38,752 bases of DNA. It comes from Candidatus Caccoplasma merdipullorum (lineage in GTDB: Bacteria; Bacteroidota; Bacteroidia; Bacteroidales; G3-4614). Of this stretch, positions 27,204 through 38,526 are shown piece after piece. Position 1 is the first letter of the stretch. Each line of letters begins with the position of its first letter. The translations under genes were made by a program, and so were the position numbers. A model generated the notes under the pieces. The model was given only the letters and a program-made list of their open reading frames with translations. It did not search any database and was not told the DNA's origin. The DNA is taken from assembly GCA_017694415.1 (NCBI GenBank), contig JADIMW010000085.1, forward strand, positions 1-38,752. The letters are read 5' to 3'.

Positions 27204-28775
27204 TTAAAACCGGCTTGATACGTTTTCGGCCGCTTCGCGTAATTTTTTCTCTATATCGTCGTCCAATATACCTTTTTGCAGTTTGGCAAGTACATCGTCG
27301 CTGTACTTCGACCGCAGCAACTCCAACAGGGTACTCTCGAACTCTTTTACTTTGTCCAACGGCACGTTCTTGAGCAATCCTTTGGTACCGCAGTAGATTA
27401 CTGCTATCTCCTCGCCTACGGGCATGGGGGTATATTGCGGCTGTATAAGGAGCTTGCTGTTTTTACGTCCTTTGTCTATTACCATTTCGGTTACGGCATC
27501 GAGATCGCTTCCGAATTTTGTAAAGGCTTCCAGTTCGCGATATTGTGCCTGATCGATTTTAAGCGTACCGGCAATTTTTTTCATTGCCTTTACTTGTGCG
27601 TTTCCTCCAACACGGGAGACTGATATTCCGACGTTGATTGCTGGACGCTGTCCTTGGTTGAACAGGCTCGTTTCGAGGAATATCTGTCCGTCGGTTATAG
27701 AGATTACGTTTGTTGGGATATATGCCGACACGTCGCCTGCCTGCGTTTCGATTACGGGAAGTGCGGTAAGCGAACCTCCTCCTTTGAGCATCGGTCTCAA
27801 CTGCTCGGGGACATCGTTCATTTTTACTGCCACATCATCGTTCTCCACTATCTTGGCTGCTCTTTCGAGCAAACGGGAATGGAGGTAGAAGATGTCGCCC
27901 GGATATGCTTCGCGTCCCGACGGACGACGAAGAATCAGGGAGATTTCGCGGTATGCTACAGCTTGCTTTGAGAGGTCGTCATAGACTACCAACGCATGCC
28001 GGCCGGTATCGCGGAAGTATTCGCCTATGGCTGCTCCTGCAAATGGGGCATAGTATCGCATCGACGCGGGGTCGGAAGCGTTTGCCGCCAATACCACGGT
28101 ATATTCCATTGCTCCGTGTTCGCGAAGGATGTTTACCAGCGATGCTACGGAGGAGGCTTTCTGTCCTATTGCTACGTATATGCAATAAACGGGGTCGCCG
28201 GCTTCGTAATTCCGCTTTTGGTTGATTATGGTATCGACTGCTATCGTTGTTTTTCCTGTCTGCCTGTCGCCTATTATCAACTCGCGCTGACCGCGTCCGA
28301 TGGGTATCATGGCATCGACGGCTTTCAGTCCTGTCTGCAATGGCTCTTTTACCGGCTGACGGTATATTACTCCGGGGGCTTTTCTGTCGAGTGGCAGACG
28401 CATCAGTTCGCCTTCGAGGGGCCCTTTGCCGTCTATCGGCTCTCCCAGAGTGTTTATTACTCTGCCTAAAAGTCCTTCGCCTACGGGGATGGAGGCTATC
28501 TGTCCGGTTCGCCGGACTGTCATGTTTTCCTCTATCTTGTTGGTCTCGCCCATCAGAATGACTCCGACATTGCTGTCTTCCAAGTTCATTGCAACGCCTC
28601 GCACTCCGTTTTCGAATTCTACCAGTTCGCTGGCATGTACGTTATCCAAACCGAAAACGTGGGCTACGCCGTCTCCTACCTGAAGGACTGTTCCAACTTC
28701 CTCGAAATTCATTTTGGTATCGACTTGTTCGAGTTGTTGTTTCAGAATGTCGGATATTTCACTTGGTTTTATCAT
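27204..28775 (-). CDS. atpA: ATP synthase F1 alpha subunit
   Basis: A 523-aa protein, the non-catalytic nucleotide-binding subunit of F1. The P-loop GDRQTGKT is at 169-176. The arginine finger segment [10 protein letters not shown], which completes the catalytic site on the neighbouring beta subunit, is present. The N-terminal beta-barrel crown and C-terminal helical domain have normal length. Its start overlaps the end of atpH by 4 nt (ATGA), a sign of translational coupling. It lies in the usual H-A-G order. Confidence 0.98.
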   Translation of the reverse strand: MIKPSEISDILKQQLEQVDTKMNFEEVGTVLQVGDGVAHVFGLDNVHASELVEFENGVRGVAMNLEDSNVGVILMGETNKIEENMTVRRTGQIASIPVGEGLLGRVINTLGEPIDGKGPLEGELMRLPLDRKAPGVIYRQPVKEPLQTGLKAVDAMIPIGRGQRELIIGDRQTGKTTIAVDTIINQKRNYEAGDPVYCIYVAIGQKASSVASLVNILREHGAMEYTVVLAANASDPASMRYYAPFAGAAIGEYFRDTGRHALVVYDDLSKQAVAYREISLILRRPSGREAYPGDIFYLHSRLLERAAKIVENDDVAVKMNDVPEQLRPMLKGGGSLTALPVIETQAGDVSAYIPTNVISITDGQIFLETSLFNQGQRPAINVGISVSRVGGNAQVKAMKKIAGTLKIDQAQYRELEAFTKFGSDLDAVTEMVIDKGRKNSKLLIQPQYTPMPVGEEIAVIYCGTKGLLKNVPLDKVKEFESTLLELLRSKYSDDVLAKLQKGILDDDIEKKLREAAENVSSRF

Positions 28776-29323
28776 ACTGTTTTGTCGCTTTTTAATAATT
28801 TTAATCGCAGTTCTTTCAACTCTCGTGCGACTGATGCGTCTAACTGCATCGAATCGACCTTAAGTATAAATCCGCCTATTATGGATGTATCGTATTTATA
28901 GACGAACTCCACTTCCTGCTCTGCTTTTTTAAGCACTAAAGATTTTATCTTGCCGATTATTTCTTCGGGTAACCGTAATGCGGTTATTACGACTACTTGT
29001 GCTATATTGTTTTTTTTCCGGTATATCTGCTGATATTTCAGGAATATTTCCCGTATATATGTTTCGCGGCGTTTTTCCACCACCAGTTTTATAAAGTTGG
29101 CGTAATGTTCGCTTTTACCGGATTTTACAACAGAGGTAAGCATGGCTATCTTCTCGGCTGGCTTTAATACCGGGTTTTCGAGGGCAGCCTGCAACTTTGG
29201 ATGCGACACAAAGGCTTCCTCAACGCTCTTGGCCTGTGCGTAAAGCGTCGTCGTCGCTTTTTTATCGTCGGCGTATTTGTATAACGCCATAGCGTATCTG
29301 CCCGGTATCACTCCTTCATTCAT
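28772..29323 (-). CDS. atpH: ATP synthase F1 delta subunit
   Basis: A 183-aa protein, the stalk subunit that links the alpha crown to the b subunits. The N-terminal six-helix bundle begins near [15 protein letters not shown]. The C-terminal region has the conserved pattern [23 protein letters not shown] and [29 protein letters not shown]. Length is typical. It is 15 nt after atpF and overlaps atpA by 4 nt. Confidence 0.94.
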   Translation of the reverse strand: MNEGVIPGRYAMALYKYADDKKATTTLYAQAKSVEEAFVSHPKLQAALENPVLKPAEKIAMLTSVVKSGKSEHYANFIKLVVEKRRETYIREIFLKYQQIYRKKNNIAQVVVITALRLPEEIIGKIKSLVLKKAEQEVEFVYKYDTSIIGGFILKVDSMQLDASVARELKELRLKLLKSDKTV

Positions 29324-29338
29324 ACCTTTTGCTTGATG

Positions 29339-29836
29339 TTAGTTCTGCTTTTCCAATTCGTCCAACATCTTCTCTACCATCTCTACCTGCTTTTTGTCGG
29401 TGGAGAGTTCCTTGCGTAGCAATCGTTCGGCTATCTGCAATGCAAAACTGCTTACCTCCGTGCGGAACTGCTCTTCTGCTGCCTTTCGCGCCTGTTCTAT
29501 CGACAGGGTCGCGGCATCCATGACCTTCTTGGCCTCTACCGAAGCGGCTGCCCGAGCCTCTTCGATTATACGGTTTTTCATCTGGGTCGCTTCCTGAAGT
29601 ATGTCCATCTGGCGACGTTGCGCCTCTATCATCAACTTCTGCGCATTGGCCGATGCCTCATCCAACTGTTTCTTGGCATTTTCGGCATACTCTACTCCTT
29701 TGTCTATGAAATCGGCTCGTTCGTCCACGCTCTTTATTATTGCAGGCCATACGTATTTGGCCGTTACCGCAAAGAGCAACAGAAAGACTACCAGCAACCA
29801 GAAGCCTAAACCGAATTCAGGATTAAACAGTTCCAT
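29339..29836 (-). CDS. atpF: ATP synthase F0 b subunit
   Basis: A 165-aa protein, the peripheral stalk. One N-terminal transmembrane helix (about 10-30) is followed by a long, charged, right-handed coiled-coil helix, rich in Ala, Glu and Lys. Only one b-type gene is present, so a homodimeric stalk is expected. It lies 9 nt after atpE and 15 nt before atpH. Confidence 0.95.
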   Translation of the reverse strand: MELFNPEFGLGFWLLVVFLLLFAVTAKYVWPAIIKSVDERADFIDKGVEYAENAKKQLDEASANAQKLMIEAQRRQMDILQEATQMKNRIIEEARAAASVEAKKVMDAATLSIEQARKAAEEQFRTEVSSFALQIAERLLRKELSTDKKQVEMVEKMLDELEKQN

Positions 29837-29845
29837 CTACTGAAT

Positions 29846-30109
<264 letters not shown>

Positions 30110-30137
30110 TTAAGTTGTTGTTATCTTTTTTATTTGT

Positions 30138-31202
30138 CTATTTCTTTTTTTCTGCATGTTCTTCTCCGCGTACGCGGGCGAGGCTTATGAATATCGCCGA
30201 CAGCATCGTGAAGACGTATGCCTGTATCAGACAGATAAGCAAATGCAATACTGCCATAAACAGGGCGAATATCATTGAAAAGATTGCTGTTCCGCTTTGT
30301 ACGGCTACTCCGAGGGCGGAGAAGATAAATATCAATGCCACGAGTACGAGCGTTATCATGTGTCCGCCCAGCATATTGGCAAAGAGACGTATCATAAGAG
30401 CCACGGGTTTTGTTATTGCTCCGAATACTTCTATAAGCGGCATCAACGGTACGGGGCATTTCATCCACATCGGCACTTCGGGCCAGAACAGTTCTTTCCA
30501 GTAGTGTTTTGTTCCGAAGATGTTTACGACGAGGAATGTCAATATTGCCAGCACCATTGTTACGGCGAGGTTACCCGACAGGTTGGCTCCTCCGGGGAAG
30601 ACGGTTATCATTCCCAGCAGATTCACTATCAGTATGAAGAAAAACAGTGTGAGCAGATACGGAGCGAACATCTTCGCGTCTCTTCCGAGTATCGGTTTTA
30701 TTACTTCGGAATATATCATGTCCACAATCAGTTCAACAGCTCCGAGGAACTTGCGGGGAGCCTTGTTTCCGTTCTTCTTGTACCATCTTGCCATCGGGAA
30801 GAATATCAGAAGCATAAGTACTGCTGCGAGCAGTATCTCCGATACGTCCTTTGTTATGGAAAGATCCAGCGGGCGGTATTCGTTCCCGTCGGCGTCTTTT
30901 CCTACTATCTTGCCGGAATAGTCGCCTTCGTGCGAAATATAGAAGCCTTCGTGTTCGCCTTTTTCATACAGGTTGCGGGAATCGAAGACATGCCACTTGT
31001 CATTGCAGTCCTTTACTATTACTGGCAACGATACGTATGCGTGTGTAAATGGCAGTTCCCACTTGTAGGTGTCGAGAAGATGTTCGAATATTACCTCTTT
31101 GACATCGAACTCGCCGTCTCCTCCGCCTGCAGCCGATGCGGGTGCGGGCAGGGTCGCAAACGCTGCCATTATTACAGATAATATGATATTTCTTAATTTC
31201 AT
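30138..31202 (-). CDS. atpB: ATP synthase F0 a subunit with N-terminal exported extension
   Basis: A 354-aa protein, the stator channel of F0. The catalytic Arg272 in MIRLFANMLGGH faces the c-ring glutamate. Compared with the 270-aa E. coli subunit it has about 110 extra residues at the N-terminus: a signal peptide (about 1-24, PASAA cleavage region) and a polar segment up to about 118 before the first core helix. A similar extension is, to my knowledge, typical of Bacteroidota. It should lie in the periplasm. It starts 10 nt after atpC. In Bacteroides clusters I recall a small AtpI-like membrane gene at this place; none is here. Confidence 0.95.
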   Translation of the reverse strand: MKLRNIILSVIMAAFATLPAPASAAGGGDGEFDVKEVIFEHLLDTYKWELPFTHAYVSLPVIVKDCNDKWHVFDSRNLYEKGEHEGFYISHEGDYSGKIVGKDADGNEYRPLDLSITKDVSEILLAAVLMLLIFFPMARWYKKNGNKAPRKFLGAVELIVDMIYSEVIKPILGRDAKMFAPYLLTLFFFILIVNLLGMITVFPGGANLSGNLAVTMVLAILTFLVVNIFGTKHYWKELFWPEVPMWMKCPVPLMPLIEVFGAITKPVALMIRLFANMLGGHMITLVLVALIFIFSALGVAVQSGTAIFSMIFALFMAVLHLLICLIQAYVFTMLSAIFISLARVRGEEHAEKKK

Positions 31203-31212
31203 CTTCTTTGTT

Positions 31213-31446
31213 TCAGATACATACCGATACGATATTCGCCTTTACATCGACTATGCCGCCTTCAATCGTCATTTTGCGTTCTTCTTTTTCCCGCGTTTCG
31301 TATAGCATCTCTCCTGCTCTCAATGTGGAAAGTAATGGTGCATGATTATCGAGTACGGTAAAAAGCCCTATAGCTCCGGGCAGGGTTACTTTTGTAACCT
31401 CGCCTTCGAACAGCGTTCCGTCGGGTGATATTATGCGAAGTACCAT
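31213..31446 (-). CDS. atpC: ATP synthase F1 epsilon subunit, short form
   Basis: A 77-aa protein that corresponds to the N-terminal beta-sandwich domain of epsilon alone. The family start LRIISPDGTLFEGEV and the segment GLFTVLDNHAPLLSTLRAGEM are present. The C-terminal helical hairpin, about 45-55 residues that inhibit ATP hydrolysis in many bacteria, is missing; the frame closes cleanly with a stop. Short epsilon subunits occur in Bacteroidota, so this is probably normal for the group, not a truncation. Control of hydrolysis must then come from elsewhere. It lies 17 nt after atpD and 10 nt before atpB. Confidence 0.93.
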   Translation of the reverse strand: MVLRIISPDGTLFEGEVTKVTLPGAIGLFTVLDNHAPLLSTLRAGEMLYETREKEERKMTIEGGIVDVKANIVSVCI

Positions 31447-31463
31447 ATCTCGCTCTTTTTTTG

Positions 31464-32993
<1,530 letters not shown>

Positions 32994-33000
32994 CTATTTT

Positions 33001-34077
33001 CTAAAAATGCCATCCTAAGATTACCATGAGCGTCATTACCAGAAGGTTCAACAGTCCTATCGGCAACAGGTATTTCCACTCCAGTTTTATAAGCTGGTCG
33101 ATTCTGAGACGGGGGAACGTCCACTTGAACCAGATTATGATAAACATTATTACGGCTGTCTTTATTATAAACCAGATTACGGACGGTATATAATTCATTA
33201 TTTCGTTGAACGCTTCCCAACCGGGTATGTGCAGCGGCATCCATCCTCCGAGGAAAAGCAGAGAGGCTATACCCGACACGATGAACATGTTCAGATATTC
33301 GGCCAGATAATAGAAGCCGAAATGGATACCTGAATATTCGGTATGGTATCCTGCGGTAAGTTCGGATTCTGCTTCGGGCAGGTCGAACGGGCCGCGGTTC
33401 GTTTCGGCTGTTCCTGCTATCAGGTATATGATAAATGCTATTATCATGGGGATATGCCCGGTGAAGATAAACCATCCGTTATATTGCTGGTTTATTATTT
33501 CGGATATTTGCATCGAACCTGCAAATACTACGACGGTAAGCATAGTAACTCCTATGGAGAGTTCGTAGCTTATCATCTGCGCACCGCTTCGCATTGCTCC
33601 GATAAGGGTGAACTTGTTGTTACTCGACCACCCTGCGAGGAGGATTCCGAGCACGCCTATCGAGGAGACGGCCATTATGAAGAATACTCCGACGTTGAAG
33701 TCTATGGCCAACAGCCCGCGTCCGAACGGCATACAGCCGAATGCGAGCATAGATGATACTATGACGAGGAAGGGTGCCAATTCGTACAGGAAACGGTCGC
33801 TTTTCTTTATGACTATCAACTCTTTGAGGAGTATCTTTATCATATCGGCTACCGGCTGGAGGAGTCCCAGCGGCCCTACTCGGTTGGGACCTAAACGGCA
33901 TTGAAAGAATGCACAGATTTTACGCTCTGCGTATATAAGTACCAAGGCTATTATCGCGTATGTCACCAAAAGTGCCAATCCTACGAGAATTCCTTCTACC
34001 AAGACCGCTCCCCAAGGTTCGAGATAGGTTCTGAGAAACTGGTCTATCCAAGTGGTTATTTCGGAAAAGTCAAACAT
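33001..34077 (-). CDS. nuoH: NADH-quinone oxidoreductase subunit H
   Basis: A 358-aa membrane subunit that joins the peripheral and membrane arms of complex I and forms part of the quinone chamber. The loop [26 protein letters not shown] carries the conserved acidic residues, and [16 protein letters not shown] near residue 63 is the other signature. Eight hydrophobic helices can be counted. It is followed by atpD, not nuoI, after 28 nt, which marks the left edge of the inserted ATP synthase block. Confidence 0.97.
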   Translation of the reverse strand: MFDFSEITTWIDQFLRTYLEPWGAVLVEGILVGLALLVTYAIIALVLIYAERKICAFFQCRLGPNRVGPLGLLQPVADMIKILLKELIVIKKSDRFLYELAPFLVIVSSMLAFGCMPFGRGLLAIDFNVGVFFIMAVSSIGVLGILLAGWSSNNKFTLIGAMRSGAQMISYELSIGVTMLTVVVFAGSMQISEIINQQYNGWFIFTGHIPMIIAFIIYLIAGTAETNRGPFDLPEAESELTAGYHTEYSGIHFGFYYLAEYLNMFIVSGIASLLFLGGWMPLHIPGWEAFNEIMNYIPSVIWFIIKTAVIMFIIIWFKWTFPRLRIDQLIKLEWKYLLPIGLLNLLVMTLMVILGWHF

Positions 34078-34097
34078 AATACAACAAATTCTTACTC

Positions 34098-35726
34098 TTA
34101 TCTGTCAATATCGGGAACTACATAATCGAGCGAGCCCCCTATGGCTATCAAATCGGCTATTTTTGCTCCCCGCGTGAGGTGGTCAACGGCTCCTACCAGA
34201 CAGAGTCCGGGTGATACGAACTTCAAGCGGTACGGGGTCTTTTCTTCGCGGCTTTCGATATATACGCCGAATGCTCCGCGGGATGCTTCTACTTGTTTGA
34301 AATAGTGTCCTGCCGGCAGTTTTATTATGGGTTTTGTCTTTGCCGCATATTCGCCTTCGGGAATATTGTCCACAAGTTGCTCCAATATGTGTAATGATTG
34401 TTCTATTTCTTTGAGCCTCAACAGGTAGCGCGAATATGTATCGCCTTCTGTCATGATAACTTCGTCGAACGACACTTTATCGTATGCTGCATACGGATGC
34501 AGCTTGCGAACGTCGCATGCCCAACCTGATGCTCTGCCCGACGGACCTGTTACTCCGTAGCTTTTGGCATCTTCGAGGGTCAGTTTGCCTACTCCTATCA
34601 TTCTGTTGCGTGCTATGACGTTGCCTGTAAACAGGGCGTGGTATTCTTGCAGACGGGACGGCATTATTTTTATGAACTCTTTTACTTTGCGGCAGAAGTC
34701 GGGATGTATGTCGGCCATTACCCCGCCTATCTTGTTGTAGTTCATTGTCAATCGGGCTCCGCAGGTGTCTTCGAATATGTCGAGTATCATGTCGCGTTCG
34801 CGGAAGCCGTAGAAGAATGCGGTGGTTGCCCCGAGGTCCATGCAGAATGTGGCGAAGAAGAGAAGGTGCGATGCTATACGGGTCAGTTCGTCCATCATCG
34901 TCCTTATGTATTGTGCTCTGGCTGGTACTTCAAGCCCCATTGCTTCTTCTATGCACATGCAGAGTGCATGGCGGTTCTGGTGTGCCGACAAGTAGTCGAG
35001 ACGGTCGGTAAAGTGGAGCGTCTGCGGATAGGTCATACTTTCGGAGAGTTTTTCTATCCCGCGATGTATATATCCGCAATAGACGTCTATCTTCTTTATG
35101 TTTTCTCCTTCGAGTGCTGTTCTGAATCGCAATACTCCGTGTGTTGCCGGATGCTGCGGACCGATATTCACTACATAGTCATCGGGCTGGAATATTCTGC
35201 GCTGCTCGGCTTTGAGCGTCCCGTCGGGGTTTTGACTATATGTTACGGTGAAATCGCTGTTGTCTTCGTTGGTTACGGGTATCGGATTGATTTCGGGCGC
35301 TGCGTCGTAGTCTTTTCGCAACGGATACCCTTTCCAGTCATCGCGCAGGAAGATGCGGCGCATGTCGGGATGTCCTATGAATTTTATTCCGTAGAAATCA
35401 TATACTTCCCGTTCGTTTAGTTCCGCACTTTTCCAAAGATTGCTTACTGTATGCAGAGAGGGGTTCTCTCTGTCCGATGTCTGCACTTTCAACGCTACGC
35501 GCTTTCCTGTGGTCGTGGAGTCGAGTATATAGACTACTCCGAGTGTTTCTCCCCAATCGACGCCTGTCAATGCGGCAAGGGAATCGAACTTCATATCGGG
35601 ATCGTCATGGAGACGGCGTGCCAACGCCGGCATGTCGTCTTTGGGTATGACATACAGGGGGAATGCTCCTTCTTCTACGACTGCCTTAGGTACAATCTTT
35701 TTTATTTTTTCCTCTATATCAGACAT
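34098..35726 (-). CDS. nuoCD: NADH-quinone oxidoreductase subunit C/D fusion
   Basis: A 542-aa fusion of the 30-kDa and 49-kDa subunits. Residues 1-140 are NuoC-like, with the signature [26 protein letters not shown] (102-127). A linker of about 40 residues follows. Residues 183-542 are NuoD, starting with [14 protein letters not shown] (187-200) and containing the quinone-site His and the [13 protein letters not shown] segment. Fusion of C and D also occurs in E. coli and other Bacteroidota. It lies 8 nt after nuoB and 20 nt before nuoH. Confidence 0.97.
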   Translation of the reverse strand: MSDIEEKIKKIVPKAVVEEGAFPLYVIPKDDMPALARRLHDDPDMKFDSLAALTGVDWGETLGVVYILDSTTTGKRVALKVQTSDRENPSLHTVSNLWKSAELNEREVYDFYGIKFIGHPDMRRIFLRDDWKGYPLRKDYDAAPEINPIPVTNEDNSDFTVTYSQNPDGTLKAEQRRIFQPDDYVVNIGPQHPATHGVLRFRTALEGENIKKIDVYCGYIHRGIEKLSESMTYPQTLHFTDRLDYLSAHQNRHALCMCIEEAMGLEVPARAQYIRTMMDELTRIASHLLFFATFCMDLGATTAFFYGFRERDMILDIFEDTCGARLTMNYNKIGGVMADIHPDFCRKVKEFIKIMPSRLQEYHALFTGNVIARNRMIGVGKLTLEDAKSYGVTGPSGRASGWACDVRKLHPYAAYDKVSFDEVIMTEGDTYSRYLLRLKEIEQSLHILEQLVDNIPEGEYAAKTKPIIKLPAGHYFKQVEASRGAFGVYIESREEKTPYRLKFVSPGLCLVGAVDHLTRGAKIADLIAIGGSLDYVVPDIDR

Positions 35727-35734
35727 ATAATATC

Positions 35735-36316
35735 CTATTTTTCTGATTTCTGTGATTTATCGCGACGATTGACATGTCCGAAGAACCGCTCTACTTTTAC
35801 TTTACGCTGCAGCTGCATCATTCCGTAGAGCATTGCTTCGGGTCGGGGAGGACATCCGGGTATATATACGTCCACCGGTATTATCTCTCCTACTCCTTTT
35901 AATACGTGATACGAGTTTTTGAACGGCCCGCCGGATATTGCGCATCCGCCGACGGCTATTACGTATTTGGGGTCGGCCATCTGATCGTACAGACGCTTTA
36001 CTACCGGCGCCATTCGATGAACTATCGTTCCGGCTACCATTATAAAGTCGGCCTGACGCGGACTGGCGCGTGTTACTTCAAACCCAAACCGGGCCATGTC
36101 GTGCCGGGCTGCTCCGACCGACATGTATTCTATTCCGCAACAGCTCGTTGCGAACGTGAGAGGCCACATGGAATTTGAGCGACCCCAATCTATCATATCG
36201 TCGAGAACGCCTACTACTACGTTCGTGCCGTTGGCGTTCAACTCTTTTACCATCTGTTCGATGTATTCGTTGTCTTTGAAGTCTTCGTACTTCATCGACT
36301 TTATTTTTACTTCCAT
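35735..36316 (-). CDS. nuoB: NADH-quinone oxidoreductase subunit B
   Basis: A 193-aa protein that holds the terminal 4Fe-4S cluster N2 next to the quinone site. The ligands are present: Cys59 and Cys60 in TSCCGIEYM, Cys125 in VGGCAISGGPF and Cys155 in PGCPPRPE. I chose the ATG at 36316 because AAGGAG precedes it by 7 nt. A start 21 nt further upstream (36337) is in frame, but it would lie deeper inside nuoA. With the chosen start, the gene overlaps the nuoA end by 10 nt, so the two are probably translationally coupled. Confidence 0.95.
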   Translation of the reverse strand: MEVKIKSMKYEDFKDNEYIEQMVKELNANGTNVVVGVLDDMIDWGRSNSMWPLTFATSCCGIEYMSVGAARHDMARFGFEVTRASPRQADFIMVAGTIVHRMAPVVKRLYDQMADPKYVIAVGGCAISGGPFKNSYHVLKGVGEIIPVDVYIPGCPPRPEAMLYGMMQLQRKVKVERFFGHVNRRDKSQKSEK

Positions 36317-36660
36317 TCCAGTGCTCCTTTCTTCCATGCGTATGCCAATCCGAGTACTAATACGGCAAAAAAGAACGATACGCTAATCAATGCCGATGCT
36401 CCCAAGTCTCTGACTAAAACGGCCCACGGGAAAAGGAATACCGTCTCTACGTCAAACATCAGGAAAAGTATTGCAAAAAGATAATATCCGACTCTGAACT
36501 GCATCCATGATTCTCCACGGGTGGGTATTCCGCACTCGTAAGGTTCGCCTTTCTGCGGATTGAAAGACCTCGGCGCAGTCAATTGCGCTATGGCCAACGC
36601 GGCGGCCACCAACGCAACTCCGGTAAGGAATACTACGACAAATAATGTTAAATTAGTCAT
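36307..36660 (-). CDS. nuoA: NADH-quinone oxidoreductase subunit A
   Basis: A 117-aa membrane subunit with three helices. The conserved quinone-loop segment NPQKGEPYECGIPTRGESW (34-52) and the acidic FLMFDVETVFLFPWA in helix 2 are present. It is the first gene of the 18-gene block and follows a close consensus promoter by about 118 nt. Its end overlaps nuoB. Confidence 0.96.
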   Translation of the reverse strand: MTNLTLFVVVFLTGVALVAAALAIAQLTAPRSFNPQKGEPYECGIPTRGESWMQFRVGYYLFAILFLMFDVETVFLFPWAVLVRDLGASALISVSFFFAVLVLGLAYAWKKGALEWK

Positions 36661-36778
36661 ACCGATATTTAATATACCTTTTTATAAATATTACAAGCAA
36701 TATCCATCTCCCGTGATAATCGCTGTTGCTCGATGCCGGCAACGGATGCGAACGGAGATATTTGACACTTTTACTTTG

Positions 36779-36810
36779 CAAAAATAATATAAACTTTATT
36801 CCCCGACAAA
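36779..36810 (-). promoter_or_regulatory. Promoter of the nuo-atp superoperon
   Basis: TTTG at 36807-36810 (-33), a spacer of exactly 20 nt, and TATTTTTG at 36779-36786 (-7), both exact consensus matches. The predicted start near 36772 gives a leader of about 110 nt before nuoA. I see no comparable match at the nuoH-atpD or atpG-nuoI junctions. Confidence 0.75.
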
Positions 36811-36812
36811 TT

Positions 36813-36870
36813 AAAACCTAAGAATTTATTTCTTTTTGTCTTAATAATTGTTCTTTATTCCTTAGGGTTT
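36813..36870 (-). terminator. Possible weak terminator after the GT2 gene
   Basis: On the minus strand AAACCCTAAGGAAT can pair with ATTCTTAGGTTT (bulged G residues) around a loop of about 31 nt, followed by TTTTAATTTG. It lies just upstream of the nuo promoter. The long loop makes it a weak candidate. Confidence 0.3.
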
Positions 36871-36942
36871 ATCGGGCTGTTTTCGTTGTTTTTACGCTTG
36901 TATTATAGTTGATTTTTCGTGTGTTACGTTTTTTTTACATAA

Positions 36943-37782
36943 TTATTCTGCAGCCGCCGGTTCTCCGCTTTTTTTTATTCCGTATGGCGTCCACGACACG
37001 TTATTGGCATTGTTTTCGTTAAACACTTGAATGTTTGCCGTGGAATCGGGTTCGGTGCGTTTGTGGCTTCTGTGATATACCGTCATTATGTGGCGTTCTA
37101 CTTTACAGTATATGCCTATGCGATTCAAACGGTTTTCCAAATCAGAATCTTCGCCTAACCCGGGCAGGGTGAAACGTTCGTCGAATCCGTTTACTGCCAA
37201 CAGGTCTTCTTTGAAAATGGAGAAATTGCAGCCCAAAAGGTTTTTCCACCTTTCCTTAAGTATAAGGTGGCGTATGAATCCGCCGGTTATTCTTATGCAC
37301 TCCTCTGTGTGCCTTTCTTTGCCTTTGATTCCGCTCCACAAAAGTTCGGGGACGATTTTCCAGCCTAAATATCCGGAGGCTATTTTTTCGGGAGTAAGCT
37401 CGTCGCTGAGTCTTTTGTTGAGTTGCACTCTTCGTCCCCCTACTACTTTTCCGGGACAGGCAAAACGGAGATGTTCTTCTATGAATTTGTGATGTGGTAT
37501 GCAGTCGCCGTCGAGGAATATCAGGTATTCGCTGTGTGATGCTTCTACTGCCTTGTTCAATATTATGTCTTTCCGCCACCCTTTGTCTTCATGCCATACA
37601 TGCGTTACCGGAAACGGAGCGTTTTTTTTCATACGGTTCAGCGCTTCTACAAAGTCTTTTCCCGAACCATCGTCGGCGATTACTACCTCAAAGTCTTTTT
37701 CTGTTTGTCTTTTGAGTGCCTCGAATATCATGGCGAGAAAGCGGGCATCGTTGTAAACCGATATTATAAGCGAGCAAATCAT
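36943..37782 (-). CDS. GT2-family glycosyltransferase
   Basis: A 279-aa GT-A fold transferase. The N-terminal nucleotide-sugar site reads SLIISVYNDARFL (4-16) with VVIADDGSGKDF (33-44), and the metal-binding DxD is DGD (91-93). The acceptor-side acidic motif LGEDSDLENRL (209-219) supplies the likely catalytic base. There is no transmembrane helix, so it is cytoplasmic or peripheral. Sugar and acceptor cannot be predicted; a surface glycan such as capsule or lipopolysaccharide is a reasonable guess. It lies 12 nt after the DUF6048 gene, so it is probably co-transcribed with that pair. No other polysaccharide genes are visible nearby. Confidence 0.9.
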   Translation of the reverse strand: MICSLIISVYNDARFLAMIFEALKRQTEKDFEVVIADDGSGKDFVEALNRMKKNAPFPVTHVWHEDKGWRKDIILNKAVEASHSEYLIFLDGDCIPHHKFIEEHLRFACPGKVVGGRRVQLNKRLSDELTPEKIASGYLGWKIVPELLWSGIKGKERHTEECIRITGGFIRHLILKERWKNLLGCNFSIFKEDLLAVNGFDERFTLPGLGEDSDLENRLNRIGIYCKVERHIMTVYHRSHKRTEPDSTANIQVFNENNANNVSWTPYGIKKSGEPAAAE

Positions 37783-37794
37783 GGTTTTATTTTT

Positions 37795-38526
37795 TTATTT
37801 GTCTGTTTCGTCAGCAACAGACGGAAGTGCTTTCTTTTTGGGTGTTATGCGGTAACCGACGGTGAATGTAACCCCGAGGGGATTGTTACGTTTTCCGAAT
37901 CCGGGTATTATCCACGGCTTGGCATTTCCGTTTTGCGATGCGGCGAAGAGGATTTTATACCGCACCGACCACCCTATCATAAAACCGCGGTAAGCATTCA
38001 TCTGCAACCCCAACAGTATCTCGCCCCAATGGGCTACGGAACGCCCTCCGTTTATCGTAAGGCCGGTCTGCCGGTCATCCCAATATGATGAGTTTATGCT
38101 GACATTTCTTATATCGTATTTTGCAACCGACAACCCATATCGTAACCCGACAAACAGCATCCCGGGTATATTCTTGTTATACATTATGTTGTAGTTCAAT
38201 CCTATACGGTTGTAGAACGAGGGCTCGACGTGATAGGTGTAATTGTAATCGTTGGGGGTATCGTTTCCGTAACAGACTCCGACTTCGTATATCGGATAGA
38301 ACCTGTTGTAGAATCCTGCATCGAGGCTCATTTCATAATTTCCGTATTTCTGGCCGAAGACATTGGACAGCGGGGAAAACAAATCGACATTTACGGTAAT
38401 GCCGTTAAATTTGGGATAGAGGTATTTTACCGTATCTCCCTGCTCGTTTACGACCGTGCGCTTTGCCTCTGCCGAAAGGGAAAACAGGGCAACAAGTAGC
38501 AATATCAGATTAATTTTCCGGCGCAT
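37795..38526 (-). CDS. DUF6048-family outer-membrane beta-barrel protein
   Basis: A 243-aa exported protein. A signal peptide covers about residues 1-21 (LSAEA end). The rest has the aromatic, glycine-rich alternating pattern of a small outer-membrane barrel, with strands such as YEMSLDAGFYNRFYPIYEVGVCYG and GVTFTVGYRITP. I match it to the DUF6048 family, which in Bacteroidales typically follows a DUF6452 gene, as here. The function is unknown. It overlaps the DUF6452 gene by 17 nt, so the two are translationally linked. The C-terminal Lys/Glu/Asp-rich tail is short. Confidence 0.85.
   Translation of the reverse strand: MRRKINLILLLVALFSLSAEAKRTVVNEQGDTVKYLYPKFNGITVNVDLFSPLSNVFGQKYGNYEMSLDAGFYNRFYPIYEVGVCYGNDTPNDYNYTYHVEPSFYNRIGLNYNIMYNKNIPGMLFVGLRYGLSVAKYDIRNVSINSSYWDDRQTGLTINGGRSVAHWGEILLGLQMNAYRGFMIGWSVRYKILFAASQNGNAKPWIIPGFGKRNNPLGVTFTVGYRITPKKKALPSVADETDK

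Noticed and set aside
30297..31181. 294-codon plus-strand open frame opposite atpB
   Set aside because: It is antisense to a conserved ATP synthase gene, and its Tyr/His/Cys-rich composition does not look like a protein.
34638..35420. 260-codon plus-strand open frame opposite nuoCD
   Set aside because: It is antisense to nuoCD, rich in Tyr, Cys and Val, with no family features.
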